From Sphingomonadales bacterium (GTDB taxonomy: Bacteria; Pseudomonadota; Alphaproteobacteria; Sphingomonadales; Sphingomonadaceae): 16,077 bases of DNA. Below the pieces are notes generated by a model. That model was given only the letters and a program-made list of their open reading frames with translations. It was not told where the DNA came from and ran no database searches. Of this stretch, positions 7,982-15,873 are shown in pieces. Within the stretch, counting starts at the first letter, position 1, and every line of letters begins with the position of its first letter. The stretch lies in the NCBI GenBank assembly GCA_020200935.1, contig JAIVHR010000174.1:1-16077 (forward strand), in the 5' to 3' direction. The translations under genes were made by a program, and so were the position numbers.

Positions 7982-8839
7982 TCAGCTCACAATCTCTTCG
8001 TCGCCGGTCAACAGTAGCATGCGATCGATGATCAGACCGAGCAGCAATGCAATGGTCGCGCTGGCGAGGACAAAAGTCACGCTATAGCTGTTGCTGTCGA
8101 AGGATTCGAACATCGCCGTTCGCATCCATTCGATCTGATGCGCCACGGGATTGTATGCCATATATTGCCGAAACGATGACGGAAGTTGCTCGAGGGTGAA
8201 GAATACGCCGGACAGGATCAGAAGTGGCCGGGATATATAGGATTGGATATTCGACCAGACCGGCAGGATTCGACCGATTCCCGCGCTTAGAAATGCGAAT
8301 CCGAGCGTGAAATAAAATAACCCCGCCGTCGCCAGCAACATTTGCACGGGATCGCCGAAATAAACCGCGAGCGGAATGCCCAGCACCAGATAAAACAGAT
8401 TTATGATGATGAAGAAGACGATCAGGGTCGTCGCCCCTTCGAGCAAGGTCCGGCCGATGATGATATCGGACGGCATGACCTGAGGGTAGGAAATCAGCCC
8501 GAGATTGGCGCTGACGGCGGTAGCCCCGCGCGAGAAGCCTCCGCGCCAATAGTAAAAGGGCATGATGCCGCTCAGAAAAAACACCGGCAAGGGAACCGCG
8601 ATCGGGGTCGACCGGCCAATCGCCGCGAATACCGCGATCAGCACGATGAGCAGGATCACCGGATCGATCAGCGCCCACAGATAGCCGAGCTGCGACGAAC
8701 CGTAGCGGGTGCGGGCCTCCCGGATGATGATCGCGTGGATCACCCGGACCATCACCGTCAGCGACTGGCGCAATTCCGCCATCCATTCGGTGCCGAAGGG
8801 CGGCCGGTAGAGATTCCGCTGTTCAAGATCCGATGCCAT
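7982..8839 (-). CDS. kpsM: Capsule polysaccharide ABC transporter permease (KpsM)
   Basis: This is the ABC-2 type membrane subunit that forms the path for polysaccharide through the inner membrane. The ATG at 8839 gives 285 residues beginning MASDLEQRNLYRPP. The frame stays open upstream to 9007, but that part is arginine-rich, lies inside the preceding ugd gene and is not family-like. The cytoplasmic REARTRYG (40-47) precedes about six hydrophobic segments near 54-74, 82-98, 132-158, 167-190, 203-217 and 254-275. The MAYNPVAHQIEWMR block (227-240) before the last segment is a usual mark of this family. Only five bases separate it from ugd upstream, and three from kpsT downstream. Confidence 0.92.
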   Translation of the reverse strand: MASDLEQRNLYRPPFGTEWMAELRQSLTVMVRVIHAIIIREARTRYGSSQLGYLWALIDPVILLIVLIAVFAAIGRSTPIAVPLPVFFLSGIMPFYYWRGGFSRGATAVSANLGLISYPQVMPSDIIIGRTLLEGATTLIVFFIIINLFYLVLGIPLAVYFGDPVQMLLATAGLFYFTLGFAFLSAGIGRILPVWSNIQSYISRPLLILSGVFFTLEQLPSSFRQYMAYNPVAHQIEWMRTAMFESFDSNSYSVTFVLASATIALLLGLIIDRMLLLTGDEEIVS

Positions 8840-8844
8840 GCGGA

Positions 8845-10170
8845 CTATCCGGCCGGGACGCCGGCGGACCCAACGCCGACCCCGTGATAGACGAAGCCGG
8901 CGCGCTCGGCTTCGTCGGGCGAATAGATATTGCGAAGGTCGATCAGTATCGGACGGACGAGGCTGTCGGCAAGCCGGCGCAGATCGAGCGCGCGAAACTC
9001 GTCCCATTCGGTCACGATCGCCAGCGCGTCGGCGCCCGAAGCGGCGTCGTACGGATTATCCACGAATTCGACATTTTCGAGCAATGCTCGGGCCTGATCC
9101 ATGCCTTCCGGATCATAGGCGCGGATTTTCGCGCCTTCATCCTGCAAGGCCTGGATGATCGATATCGAAGGCGCTTCGCGCATATCGTCGGTATTGGGCT
9201 TGAAGGTCAGGCCGAGGATGGCGATCCGCTTGCCGCGCACATCGCCGTCGAGCGCGCGGACGATCTTGCGGCCCATGCTGCGCTTGCGGCTGTCATTGAC
9301 GCGCACCACGGCCTCGACAATCTGCAGCGGCGATTCCTTGTCCTGCGCGGTTTTGAGCAAGGCCAGCGTATCCTTCGGAAAACACGACCCGCCATAGCCG
9401 GGTCCGGCATGCAGGAATTTGGGGCCGATCCGATTGTCGAGACCGATTCCCCGGGCGACATCCTGCACATCCGATCCGGTCGCTTCGCACAGATCGGCTA
9501 TCTCGTTTATGAACGTGATTTTCGTCGCAAGGAAGGCGTTAGCGGCATATTTGATCAGCTCGGCCGTCCGCCGGCTGGTGCACAGCATCGGCACCTTGTT
9601 GAGATTAAGCGGCCGGTAGATTTCGGTCAGCGCCTGGCGGGCCTGCTCGTCCTCGATGCCGACGACGACCCGGTCGGGATGCTTGAAATCGGCGATCGCC
9701 GCGCCCTCGCGCAGGAATTCGGGGTTCGAGGCGACCGAGATCTCGGCCTCGGGCGCCGCTTCGCGCACGATACGCTCGACCTCGTCGCCAGTGCCCACGG
9801 GCACGGTCGATTTGGTGACGATCACCGTCGGCCCCTGGCAGGCCTTGGCGATCTCCTCCGCGGCGGCATAGACGAAGCTGAGATCGGCATGGCCGTCGCC
9901 GCGCCGCGACGGCGTACCGACGGCGATGAAAACCGCATCGGCACCGCGCACGGCTTGGGTCGTGTCGGTGGTGAAGGCGAGGCGGCCGGCGGCGACATTG
10001 TTCGCGACGAGCGCCTCGAGCCCCGGCTCGTAGATCGGCATGTCGCCACCGAGCAGCGCGGCGATCTTGTCGCGATCCTGATCGACACAGGTCACGCTAT
10101 GGCCGAAATCGGAAAAACAGGCGCCGGAAACAAGGCCGACATAGCCCGTTCCGATCATCGCGATACGCAT
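8845..10170 (-). CDS. ugd: UDP-glucose 6-dehydrogenase
   Basis: It oxidises UDP-glucose to UDP-glucuronate with two NAD+, giving an acidic precursor for the polymer. The 441-residue protein is complete: NAD-binding MIGTGYVGLVSG (5-16), STVPVGTGDE (121-130), SNPEFLREG (148-156), the KYAANAFLATKITFINE helix (207-223), the catalytic Cys263 in GPGYGGSCFPKDT, and the C-terminal domain opening GLTFKPNTDDMREAPS. The start ATG has a modest GGGGCGG upstream. It follows the coiled-coil glycosyltransferase after 81 bases, the largest gap in this minus-strand run, so a separate promoter is possible. kpsM begins five bases after its stop, which ties precursor supply to export. Confidence 0.95.
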   Translation of the reverse strand: MRIAMIGTGYVGLVSGACFSDFGHSVTCVDQDRDKIAALLGGDMPIYEPGLEALVANNVAAGRLAFTTDTTQAVRGADAVFIAVGTPSRRGDGHADLSFVYAAAEEIAKACQGPTVIVTKSTVPVGTGDEVERIVREAAPEAEISVASNPEFLREGAAIADFKHPDRVVVGIEDEQARQALTEIYRPLNLNKVPMLCTSRRTAELIKYAANAFLATKITFINEIADLCEATGSDVQDVARGIGLDNRIGPKFLHAGPGYGGSCFPKDTLALLKTAQDKESPLQIVEAVVRVNDSRKRSMGRKIVRALDGDVRGKRIAILGLTFKPNTDDMREAPSISIIQALQDEGAKIRAYDPEGMDQARALLENVEFVDNPYDAASGADALAIVTEWDEFRALDLRRLADSLVRPILIDLRNIYSPDEAERAGFVYHGVGVGSAGVPAG

Positions 10171-10251
10171 AAAACCGCCCCAGATGAACGCATCGGGCGC
10201 TGTTACAATAGCCGCGCGGCGAGCGCCAGCCCGATACGGCGCGCCCTCGCG

Positions 10252-11901
10252 CTAGCCCGCCCGCAACCGCTGGTAAAGACCTTCGAGACGATCAGATGAA
10301 GCGCGGCGTTCGGGTGTCTCCGTCACCTCAAGCGTTTGAATAATTGCACTTTTCCAATCCTCCCCGAGCGGAGAGCGGATAAGTGAATCGCTCGTCCTCG
10401 ATTCCCATGCGGCATCGCTTTGGAGCGCCGGGATGCCCAGGCGGGCGGCCAGCAGCATGGCGAGCGGAACCGCCGATCCGAACGAATCCGACTGTTGCCC
10501 GGGAAAGATCGCGGCGGCGCAGCAGCCGAACAGCGCCGGCCAGCGTTCGAAAGCGGGGCTGCCGACAAAGGTGACGCGGTCTTCGAGGCCGTACTCGGCC
10601 GCAAGCAGCGCCAGTTGCGGCGCGGCGGGTCCCGACCCGAGAAAGGCGAGGCCGGGTGACGTCTTCTCTCCCCCGAACTCGCCGAACACCCTCAACAGAC
10701 GGTGCAGGCCGTTCTCGTCGGAAAGATCGGCGGCGGCGAGCACCGTCGGCTGTTCGCCGAGCCCGAATTCGAGTCGGGCGGTTGCGATATCCTCGTCGTC
10801 GGGGGGGTCCGCATCGGGCCAGACATCGTCGATGCATTCGGGCATGGCGCCGTGCGCCTCGGCCAGCGCGTTCGCCGCCGGCCCGCGCGCGATGACCGTA
10901 TCAGCGGCGGCGATCATGGCTCCGAGGCGCATCCGTGCGACGCGCGTCACTTCGCTGTCGCTTCCCGCATCGAGCTCGCGCGGGCGGTTGGCGAGATCGA
11001 GCAGCAGCGCGTCGGTGTCGCGGCATGCGGCGAGCGCCTGCTCGGCGAAATCGAGCGAATCGGGGAAGATATGGGCGCCCCAGCCGGCGGTATCCCGCGG
11101 GGTTTCAAAGCCGACCGAGAGCCCGGCCGCCCGGGCCGCCAGTTCGGCCGCGCGAATCCGGGGATGGGCGCGCCAGCCCTCGGGCGCGATCAAGGCAAGA
11201 TGGGCGATCGGCTTCGCCTCGCCCTTGCGCTCGGCCAGGGCCGAGGCATCGCCCGCCAGTCGCCCGGCGTCGCGCGCTAAGCCGGCGAGCCATTGCCGCT
11301 GCGGCGGAGACAATGGCTGAGCCTCGCCGGCAAGCCGCCCGATCCGCGCCGGCGCCGTCACCCCGCCGGCCGCCTGCAGCCGGGCAATCAGCGTCAGCAG
11401 CCGGGGTTCGCCTGGCGCGAGTTCCGCCGCCCGCAGCCCAATCTCGGCACCCTCTTCGATCGACGATTCGAGCGCGAACAAGGCGAGTTCGGCGAGCGCC
11501 CGCCCCCTCTGCGCCTCGTCGCGATGTTTTTCGAGCGCGCTCGCGGCGGCGCGCACTCCCTCCGCCGCCGCGCGTTCCAACGCTTCGTCGACGAGCCGCA
11601 TACGCTGGGCGACATCGCCGGGAACCGTATCTGGAACGCGCAGCCGCCGCTTGGCCTTCTGCCGCAGGCGCAAGGTGCGGATACGTGCCGGCAGCGCCAG
11701 TATGCCCTTGAGGCTGCGGGCTTCGATCAGCGCCCGGCCGAGGCCGTAAGCAAGCGTCTGGCGAGCGCCGATGGCCCGGCTTTCGAGATGACGCTTCTGG
11801 GCCTGAAGCTCGGCCAGCTCGCGTTCGGCGGCGAGCCGGGCGGCGCGTTCGCGGACGAGCTCGGCTTGAAGATCGTCCTTCCGAGGCTCTTGATCGCTAA
11901 T
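10252..11901 (-). CDS. GT-B type glycosyltransferase with coiled-coil N-terminus; probable ATT start
   Basis: The protein probably adds one sugar of the capsule repeat in the cytoplasm; donor and acceptor are unknown. No ATG, GTG or TTG lies between the in-frame TAG at 11929 and a TTG at 11673. Yet the frame codes convincingly well upstream of that TTG: DDLQAELVRERAARL and following charged heptads form a coiled coil of about 45 residues. An ATT at 11901 sits eight bases behind GGGGAG and would give about 549 residues beginning SDQEPRKDD. An alpha-helical, alanine-rich region follows (about 95-215), then a GT-B fold at about 230-545 with FLGSGPA and DRVTFVGSPAFERWPALF. The usual EX7E catalytic motif is degraded (DSFGSAVPLAML). 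If translation instead starts at the TTG, the protein has 473 residues and lacks the coiled coil. Confidence 0.72.
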   Translation of the reverse strand: MSDQEPRKDDLQAELVRERAARLAAERELAELQAQKRHLESRAIGARQTLAYGLGRALIEARSLKGILALPARIRTLRLRQKAKRRLRVPDTVPGDVAQRMRLVDEALERAAAEGVRAAASALEKHRDEAQRGRALAELALFALESSIEEGAEIGLRAAELAPGEPRLLTLIARLQAAGGVTAPARIGRLAGEAQPLSPPQRQWLAGLARDAGRLAGDASALAERKGEAKPIAHLALIAPEGWRAHPRIRAAELAARAAGLSVGFETPRDTAGWGAHIFPDSLDFAEQALAACRDTDALLLDLANRPRELDAGSDSEVTRVARMRLGAMIAAADTVIARGPAANALAEAHGAMPECIDDVWPDADPPDDEDIATARLEFGLGEQPTVLAAADLSDENGLHRLLRVFGEFGGEKTSPGLAFLGSGPAAPQLALLAAEYGLEDRVTFVGSPAFERWPALFGCCAAAIFPGQQSDSFGSAVPLAMLLAARLGIPALQSDAAWESRTSDSLIRSPLGEDWKSAIIQTLEVTETPERRASSDRLEGLYQRLRAG

Positions 11902-11909
11902 CGGTCCGG

Positions 11910-11915
11910 CTCCCC
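11910..11915 (-). promoter_or_regulatory. Ribosome binding site deciding an ATT start
   Basis: The minus strand reads GGGGAG here, eight bases before ATT (11901-11899), in the 27-base gap after the upstream glycosyltransferase stop. It is the only good Shine-Dalgarno match in front of the coiled-coil coding region. An ATG overlapping it (11917) is out of frame and stops after six codons. Confidence 0.55.
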
Positions 11916-11928
11916 ATCTCGGCCGTCT

Positions 11929-12996
11929 CTAGGCCGCGCCGCCAAAGTCTGGCAAGCGGCGACCGGCATGGCGGAACATCCAGTCGGCGCGATAGGCCAG
12001 CCGCTCTTCGCCGAACAAGCCGCCCTCGCGCGCCTCGCTCAGCGAGCCGGCCCGCCAGCGCGCGACCAGCAGGATCGCCGGGTCGCGGGCAATCGACTTG
12101 CGCCCGAAACGCATCCGCAGCCGCCCGAGCATCTCCGAATCGGCGCCCGTGACGACCTCTTCGAACGGCCCCGCCGCGTGAAGCACCTCGCGGCGGATCA
12201 TCATCGTGATCGGCACCGGGCGGGCGAGCGGAAAGACGCGCGGCGCGACGGGACGCCCCCGCTCGTCGATGCGGACATGGTTGGCGATCGAGACGGCGGC
12301 GCCCGCGGCGAGCGCCGCCAGCTGCCGCTCGATGCGTTCGGGCGGCGACCAGTCGTCGGCATCGAGAAAGGTCACATATTCGCCCCGCGCTTGTTCGAGC
12401 GCCCGGTTGCGTGCGCCGTACACGCCCTGTTTTCCCTCGTTTCTCAGACAGATGACGCGTCTGTCCCGCTGGGCCGCGCGCGCGGCGATCCCGGGTCCCG
12501 CATCCGTCGAACCGTCATCGATGGCGAGGATTTCGAGGTCGCGCCAGCTTTGCGCGCAAAGCGATTCGAGCGCGTGGCCCAAGGTCGCCGCCGCGTCGCG
12601 ATAGGGCACGATGACCGAGACCGTCGGGCCTGTCCGCGGATCGGTCGGCGCGGAGGAAAAACCATCGGCCGACACTGGATCGTCCGACATATCGAGCGGC
12701 GGAGCGAGGCCGTCGACGGCAAAGGCGGCGTTCCAGGCGGCCCGCCCCTCGCGATGGGCATGGCGGCTCAAACCGATATGCGCCTTGATCATGCCGAAAG
12801 CGGCATGCCGATCGTCGCCCGATGCGCGGCGCGCCAGCGGATAGAGCCCGAGGGCCGCGAGCACCAGGGGATCGTCTCCAGCCGCCCGCAATGCCGCCCA
12901 ATGCATGCCTCGCGCGGCCGCCTTGCGCGCCGCCCAGAGGCGAAGCGGCTTTGGCCCGAAACCGGCCAGAGCGGAAATCATTGCGTCACCCAGCAT
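11929..12996 (-). CDS. Family 2 glycosyltransferase
   Basis: This is an inverting GT-A glycosyltransferase probably working on the capsule repeat unit. Residues 1-120 are a helical, Ala/Arg-rich module of unknown role. The GT2 domain starts at TVSVIVPYRDAAATL (125-139), continues through IDDGSTDAGP (159-168), GARNRALEQARGEY (194-207) and the metal-binding LDADDW (211-216), and has a late acceptor-side region with VVTGADSEML. There is no membrane segment, so it is cytoplasmic. The ATG at 12996 or the one at 12981 could be the start; the second has GGGTGA close by. It is the first gene of the leftward run and diverges from the glycosyltransferase at 13058 with only about 61 bases between. Its TAG stop is in the same frame as the next gene. 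Confidence 0.85.
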   Translation of the reverse strand: MLGDAMISALAGFGPKPLRLWAARKAAARGMHWAALRAAGDDPLVLAALGLYPLARRASGDDRHAAFGMIKAHIGLSRHAHREGRAAWNAAFAVDGLAPPLDMSDDPVSADGFSSAPTDPRTGPTVSVIVPYRDAAATLGHALESLCAQSWRDLEILAIDDGSTDAGPGIAARAAQRDRRVICLRNEGKQGVYGARNRALEQARGEYVTFLDADDWSPPERIERQLAALAAGAAVSIANHVRIDERGRPVAPRVFPLARPVPITMMIRREVLHAAGPFEEVVTGADSEMLGRLRMRFGRKSIARDPAILLVARWRAGSLSEAREGGLFGEERLAYRADWMFRHAGRRLPDFGGAA

Positions 12997-13057
12997 GCGA
13001 GACAGCCGCTGCTCCCTTTCAATTGCCCGGCCGCCACGGGCCGCTTATGGCAGCTGC

Positions 13058-14553
13058 GTGAGTGACAGCTTCGCCCCATCAAGGCAACGGCCCGCCCCGG
13101 CGCCCGACCGGCTCTCCTCCGCGATTGCCTCCGGCCCGGAGGAGCCGATCTCCCGCGAAATCACCCGGCGAGAGGCGATCACCGAATCCAGGGCGATGCT
13201 CGACGAAGCCGAGCGCGGCGATCTGGCGCCATGGCAGCTTGGCCGGGCGATCGACCTGGCGCGGCAGTTTCCGGCCAGCGAGACGCTGCAGATCGCGGTC
13301 GGACGGCTGACGCGGATCCTCGCCGGTGCGCAGGCCGCCGCGAGCTGCTGGCGCGATCTGCTCGGGCGCTTTCCGGCCTCGACGCGCATTCTAGCCGAAT
13401 ATGCAGGGGTGTTGCGGCAGCTACACGGCGCCGAGGAGGCCCGACGGATCGTCGATCGCTATGTCGGCGATCCGGCCGAGATCGAGGATCCGGCTGCCGG
13501 GTTGCGGGCCGCGCGGGCGTTCCATCGATTGGGCGACCGCGAGGCGGGTATGGCCCTGCTGGCGCGATTCGAGCGCTGTCCGATATCGGCGACCTTGTGG
13601 CGCTGCTGCCGCCACATATGCGGGAGGGCACCGAACGGCTGACCGATCTTTTGCGCCATGACGCGCCCGAGGTCGTCCAGATCTGGCAGGACGGAACGAT
13701 TTTCGCCGCGGGGCTGGCGGCATTGCTGGCTGGAGTGCCGCGGATCCTGCTCAATGTGCGCACCATGCCGCCGACCGCGCGGATCGACCGCATGCGGCCC
13801 GAGCAAGCGACCTTGTATCGCGGGCTGGTGCAGGCGCCCGGCGTGACGCTGACCGCCAATTCGCGGATCGCCGCGCGCGGCTATGAGCAATGGCTGGGTT
13901 TGCCGCGCGGTGCGGTGGCGGTCATTCTGAACGGCGTGGAACCGCTACCGACCGGATCCGGACCGCTCGATGCCGATCGGTGGCGCGGTTTCGACGAGCG
14001 CACCGGCGGCGGCTTTGTTTTCGGCGGCGTGATGCGCTTCGATGATAACAAGCGGCCGATCGAATGGCTGGCGATCGCCGCCGCGCTCTCGGCCAGGCTT
14101 CCCGATGCGCGCTTCGTGCTGGTCGGGGACGGACCGCTGCGCGCGGCGGCCGAAGCCTTCGCGCATCGCAAGCGCATCGCCGAGCGCACGCTGTTCGTCG
14201 GCCGCAGCGCGGCGGTCGGCTTCTGGCTCGACCGTTTCGATGCGCTGGGGCTGACCTCGCGCCATGAGGGGACGCCCAACGTGCTGATCGAAGCGCAGCT
14301 TGCCGGGGTGCCGGTCGTCACGACGCCGGCCGGCGGCGCGGTCGACGCGGTCGCGCCGATCGACGCCAATCTGATCCTCGCGGATGCCGAACGACCAGAG
14401 CGCGATGCCGCGGTCGGGCATCTGATCGGCCTTTCGGCGAGGAACGGCGAGCGGATCGACGCCGATGCGGGGACGATCCGGAGCTGGGCCGGCAGATTTT
14501 CGACCGGAGAGATGATCGAGCGGACGCTCGAGCTGTTCGGCGCACCGCGCTAG
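13058..14553 (+). pseudogene. GT4-type glycosyltransferase, frame-shifted with probable internal deletion
   Basis: Two overlapping frames together look like one gene. The first runs from a GTG (13058, VSDSFAPSRQ) through a helical, TPR-like N-terminal module (for example MLDEAERGDLAPWQLGRAID) to about 13565, then decays and stops at 13642. The second is arginine-rich nonsense before about 13565 but then reads IRALSDIGDLVALLPP and continues to 14553. It carries EVVQIWQDGTIFAAGL, ILLNVRTMPP, ANSRIAARGY, ILNGVEPLP, FVLVGDGPL and the EX7E motif RHEGTPNVLIEAQLAGVP of family GT4. The change corresponds to a loss of 1 (or 3n+1) bases. No glycine-rich first strand of a GT-B N-domain appears in either frame, so a larger deletion that removed it seems more likely than a single base. 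The C-terminal nucleotide-sugar domain is intact. Confidence 0.7.
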
Positions 14554-14632
14554 CGCGTCCCGCTAGGGCACGGGCCGAGCACACGGCGGGCTCGCGACCG
14601 ACAGACGCTGCCGGCGCGCGCTGAACAAAAGA

Positions 14633-14660
14633 AAAGGGCCGATCCGAAGACCGGCCCTTT
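14633..14660. terminator. Rho-independent terminator, mainly for ompA
   Basis: AAAGGGCCG (14633-14641) pairs with CGGCCCTTT (14652-14660). Two further pairs after one mismatch close a CGAA loop. On the minus strand the stem is followed by TTTTCTTTTG, a good U-tract about 30 bases after the ompA stop. On the plus strand the tail CCTGTTTTC is weaker but could also stop transcripts of the glycosyltransferase ending at 14553. Confidence 0.85.
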
Positions 14661-14685
14661 CCTGTTTTCGGCAGATCGCCGGAGA

Positions 14686-15873
14686 TTACATTCCGGAACC
14701 AGGTCCGAACGAGATCTCCACGCGACGATTCTGCTGTTCGCGAACGCCGTCGGCGGTGTCGACCAGCGGACGGCCTTCACCGAAGGCTTCGCTGGTCATG
14801 GCCGTGTCGGGAACGCCCCGCGAGCCGAGATACGCACGTACCGACTCGTTACGACGCTGCGACAGGCCGACATTGTAGTCCGCCGGACCCGACCGGTCGG
14901 CGTGACCGGCAAGCATGACCTGCGTGTTCGCGCAACGGCCGCTCTGATACTGCGCGGCAACCGAATCGAGCACCTGAGCCGCATCCGGACGGATGTCCGA
15001 CTGATCCCAGTCGAAGAAGACCAGGAACGGCCCCGGCTCGCACGCCGGAGGCGGCGGAGGCGGAGGCGGAGGCGGAGGCGGCGGAGGCGGAGGCGGAGGC
15101 GGAGGCGGCGGCGGCGGCGGAGAGCCGAAGTTGTACGTCAGACCCGCGAGCAGGCTGTGCGTACGATGCCGCAGCTCGGCATCCGAGCTGTAGAAGGTCC
15201 GCAGATCGATGCCCGGATGGTTGAAGAACCGGTATTCGAGGCTGGCATCGAGACGGCTGGTCAGCGGAACCCGCAGACCGGCCAGAATCTGCCAGGCGAA
15301 ACCGGTATCCGAATCGTCGACATAGACCGGAGCGGCCTGGGTCACCCGAAGCGCATCGACGCGGGTGCGGGCGATACCGACACCACCACCGACATAGGCC
15401 TGGACCCCGTCATCGGGGCCGAAGTCGAATAGGCCGTTGAGCATGAAGCTCAGCGAGCGCGTGCTGCCCTTGGCGCCGTTCCAGCTGAACGGGATGCCCG
15501 GACCGGACGGACCCGGATTGTACTGAACGCCGGTAGGAACGGGCGTAGCCGCGATCGGCAGGGCCGCACCCGGAATATCCGACTGGCGGATACCGGTAAC
15601 CTCGTTGCGCTGATAATGGACGTCCGCCTCAAGACGGAAGACCCCGAAATCGTAGCCGACGTTGCCACCGACGTCCCATCCGAGATTGTGATCAACCTCG
15701 AAGGTGTCGCTGAAGGTGGTACCGACCGAATTGGTCACGTCATAGTCGGTGTCCTCGACGACGACGCCACCGCCTTCGACACCCACATACCACGAATTAT
15801 CGCGCGCCAGTGCCGGCGTTGCCGCCATCGTGAGCGCGGTTGTTGCGAGCGCCGCTTTGGCGAACTTGCGCAT
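14686..15873 (-). CDS. OmpA-family outer-membrane protein with poly-proline hinge
   Basis: This is an outer-membrane beta-barrel tethered to peptidoglycan. The ATG at 15873 is preferred because GGGGA lies about five bases upstream and the protein begins with a clean signal peptide (residues 1-23, ending ATPALA). The frame stays open 63 codons further, without family features. Residues 24-250 form an eight-stranded barrel-like region with alternating strands such as NSWYVGVEGGGVVVED and LDASLEYRFF. A run of 25 prolines (252-276) follows, then the OmpA C-terminal domain (about 277-395) with FFDWDQSDIRPDA and GHADRSGPADYNVGLSQRR. Asp326 and Arg341 have the 15-residue spacing of the diaminopimelate-binding pair in this family. 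It stands alone between its terminator and a 200-base upstream spacer, where I see no convincing promoter hexamers. It is not a capsule gene. Confidence 0.93.
   Translation of the reverse strand: MRKFAKAALATTALTMAATPALARDNSWYVGVEGGGVVVEDTDYDVTNSVGTTFSDTFEVDHNLGWDVGGNVGYDFGVFRLEADVHYQRNEVTGIRQSDIPGAALPIAATPVPTGVQYNPGPSGPGIPFSWNGAKGSTRSLSFMLNGLFDFGPDDGVQAYVGGGVGIARTRVDALRVTQAAPVYVDDSDTGFAWQILAGLRVPLTSRLDASLEYRFFNHPGIDLRTFYSSDAELRHRTHSLLAGLTYNFGSPPPPPPPPPPPPPPPPPPPPPPPPPACEPGPFLVFFDWDQSDIRPDAAQVLDSVAAQYQSGRCANTQVMLAGHADRSGPADYNVGLSQRRNESVRAYLGSRGVPDTAMTSEAFGEGRPLVDTADGVREQQNRRVEISFGPGSGM
15046..15120 (-). repeat. Triplet repeat coding for 25 consecutive prolines
   Basis: The 75 bases are uninterrupted CCG and CCT codons (plus strand CGG/AGG mixture, including pure GGAGGC hexamer stretches). 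They encode the hinge between barrel and peptidoglycan-binding domain of the OmpA protein. Such a tract can change length by slippage in whole codons, and it is also prone to assembly error. Confidence 0.9.

Noticed and set aside
8840..9007. N-terminal extension of kpsM to 9007
   Set aside because: It is arginine-rich, lies wholly inside the end of ugd, and the ATG at 8839 gives the normal KpsM length.
10219..10250. Imperfect GC-rich hairpin after the coiled-coil glycosyltransferase
   Set aside because: Arms pair poorly and no T-run follows, so I do not call it a terminator.
8833..10299. Plus-strand open frame of 488 codons antisense to ugd
   Set aside because: It mirrors the ugd codons, has no recognisable domain and has no ribosome site. 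The other antisense frames over kdsA, kdsB, kdsD, kpsE and the export gene were rejected for the same reason.
11897..11917. Short ATG frame overlapping the GGGGAG site
   Set aside because: Only six codons before TAG and no ribosome site of its own. It might be a leader minigene but nothing supports that.
11293..13065. Plus-strand open frame of 590 codons antisense to two glycosyltransferase genes
   Set aside because: The protein is Arg/Gly/Ala/Pro-rich low-complexity text with no family features, and the minus-strand genes beneath it have clear domains. Long antisense frames are expected at this GC content.
15046..15120. Possible CRISPR or tandem non-coding repeat
   Set aside because: It is an in-frame proline codon run inside ompA, without spacers.
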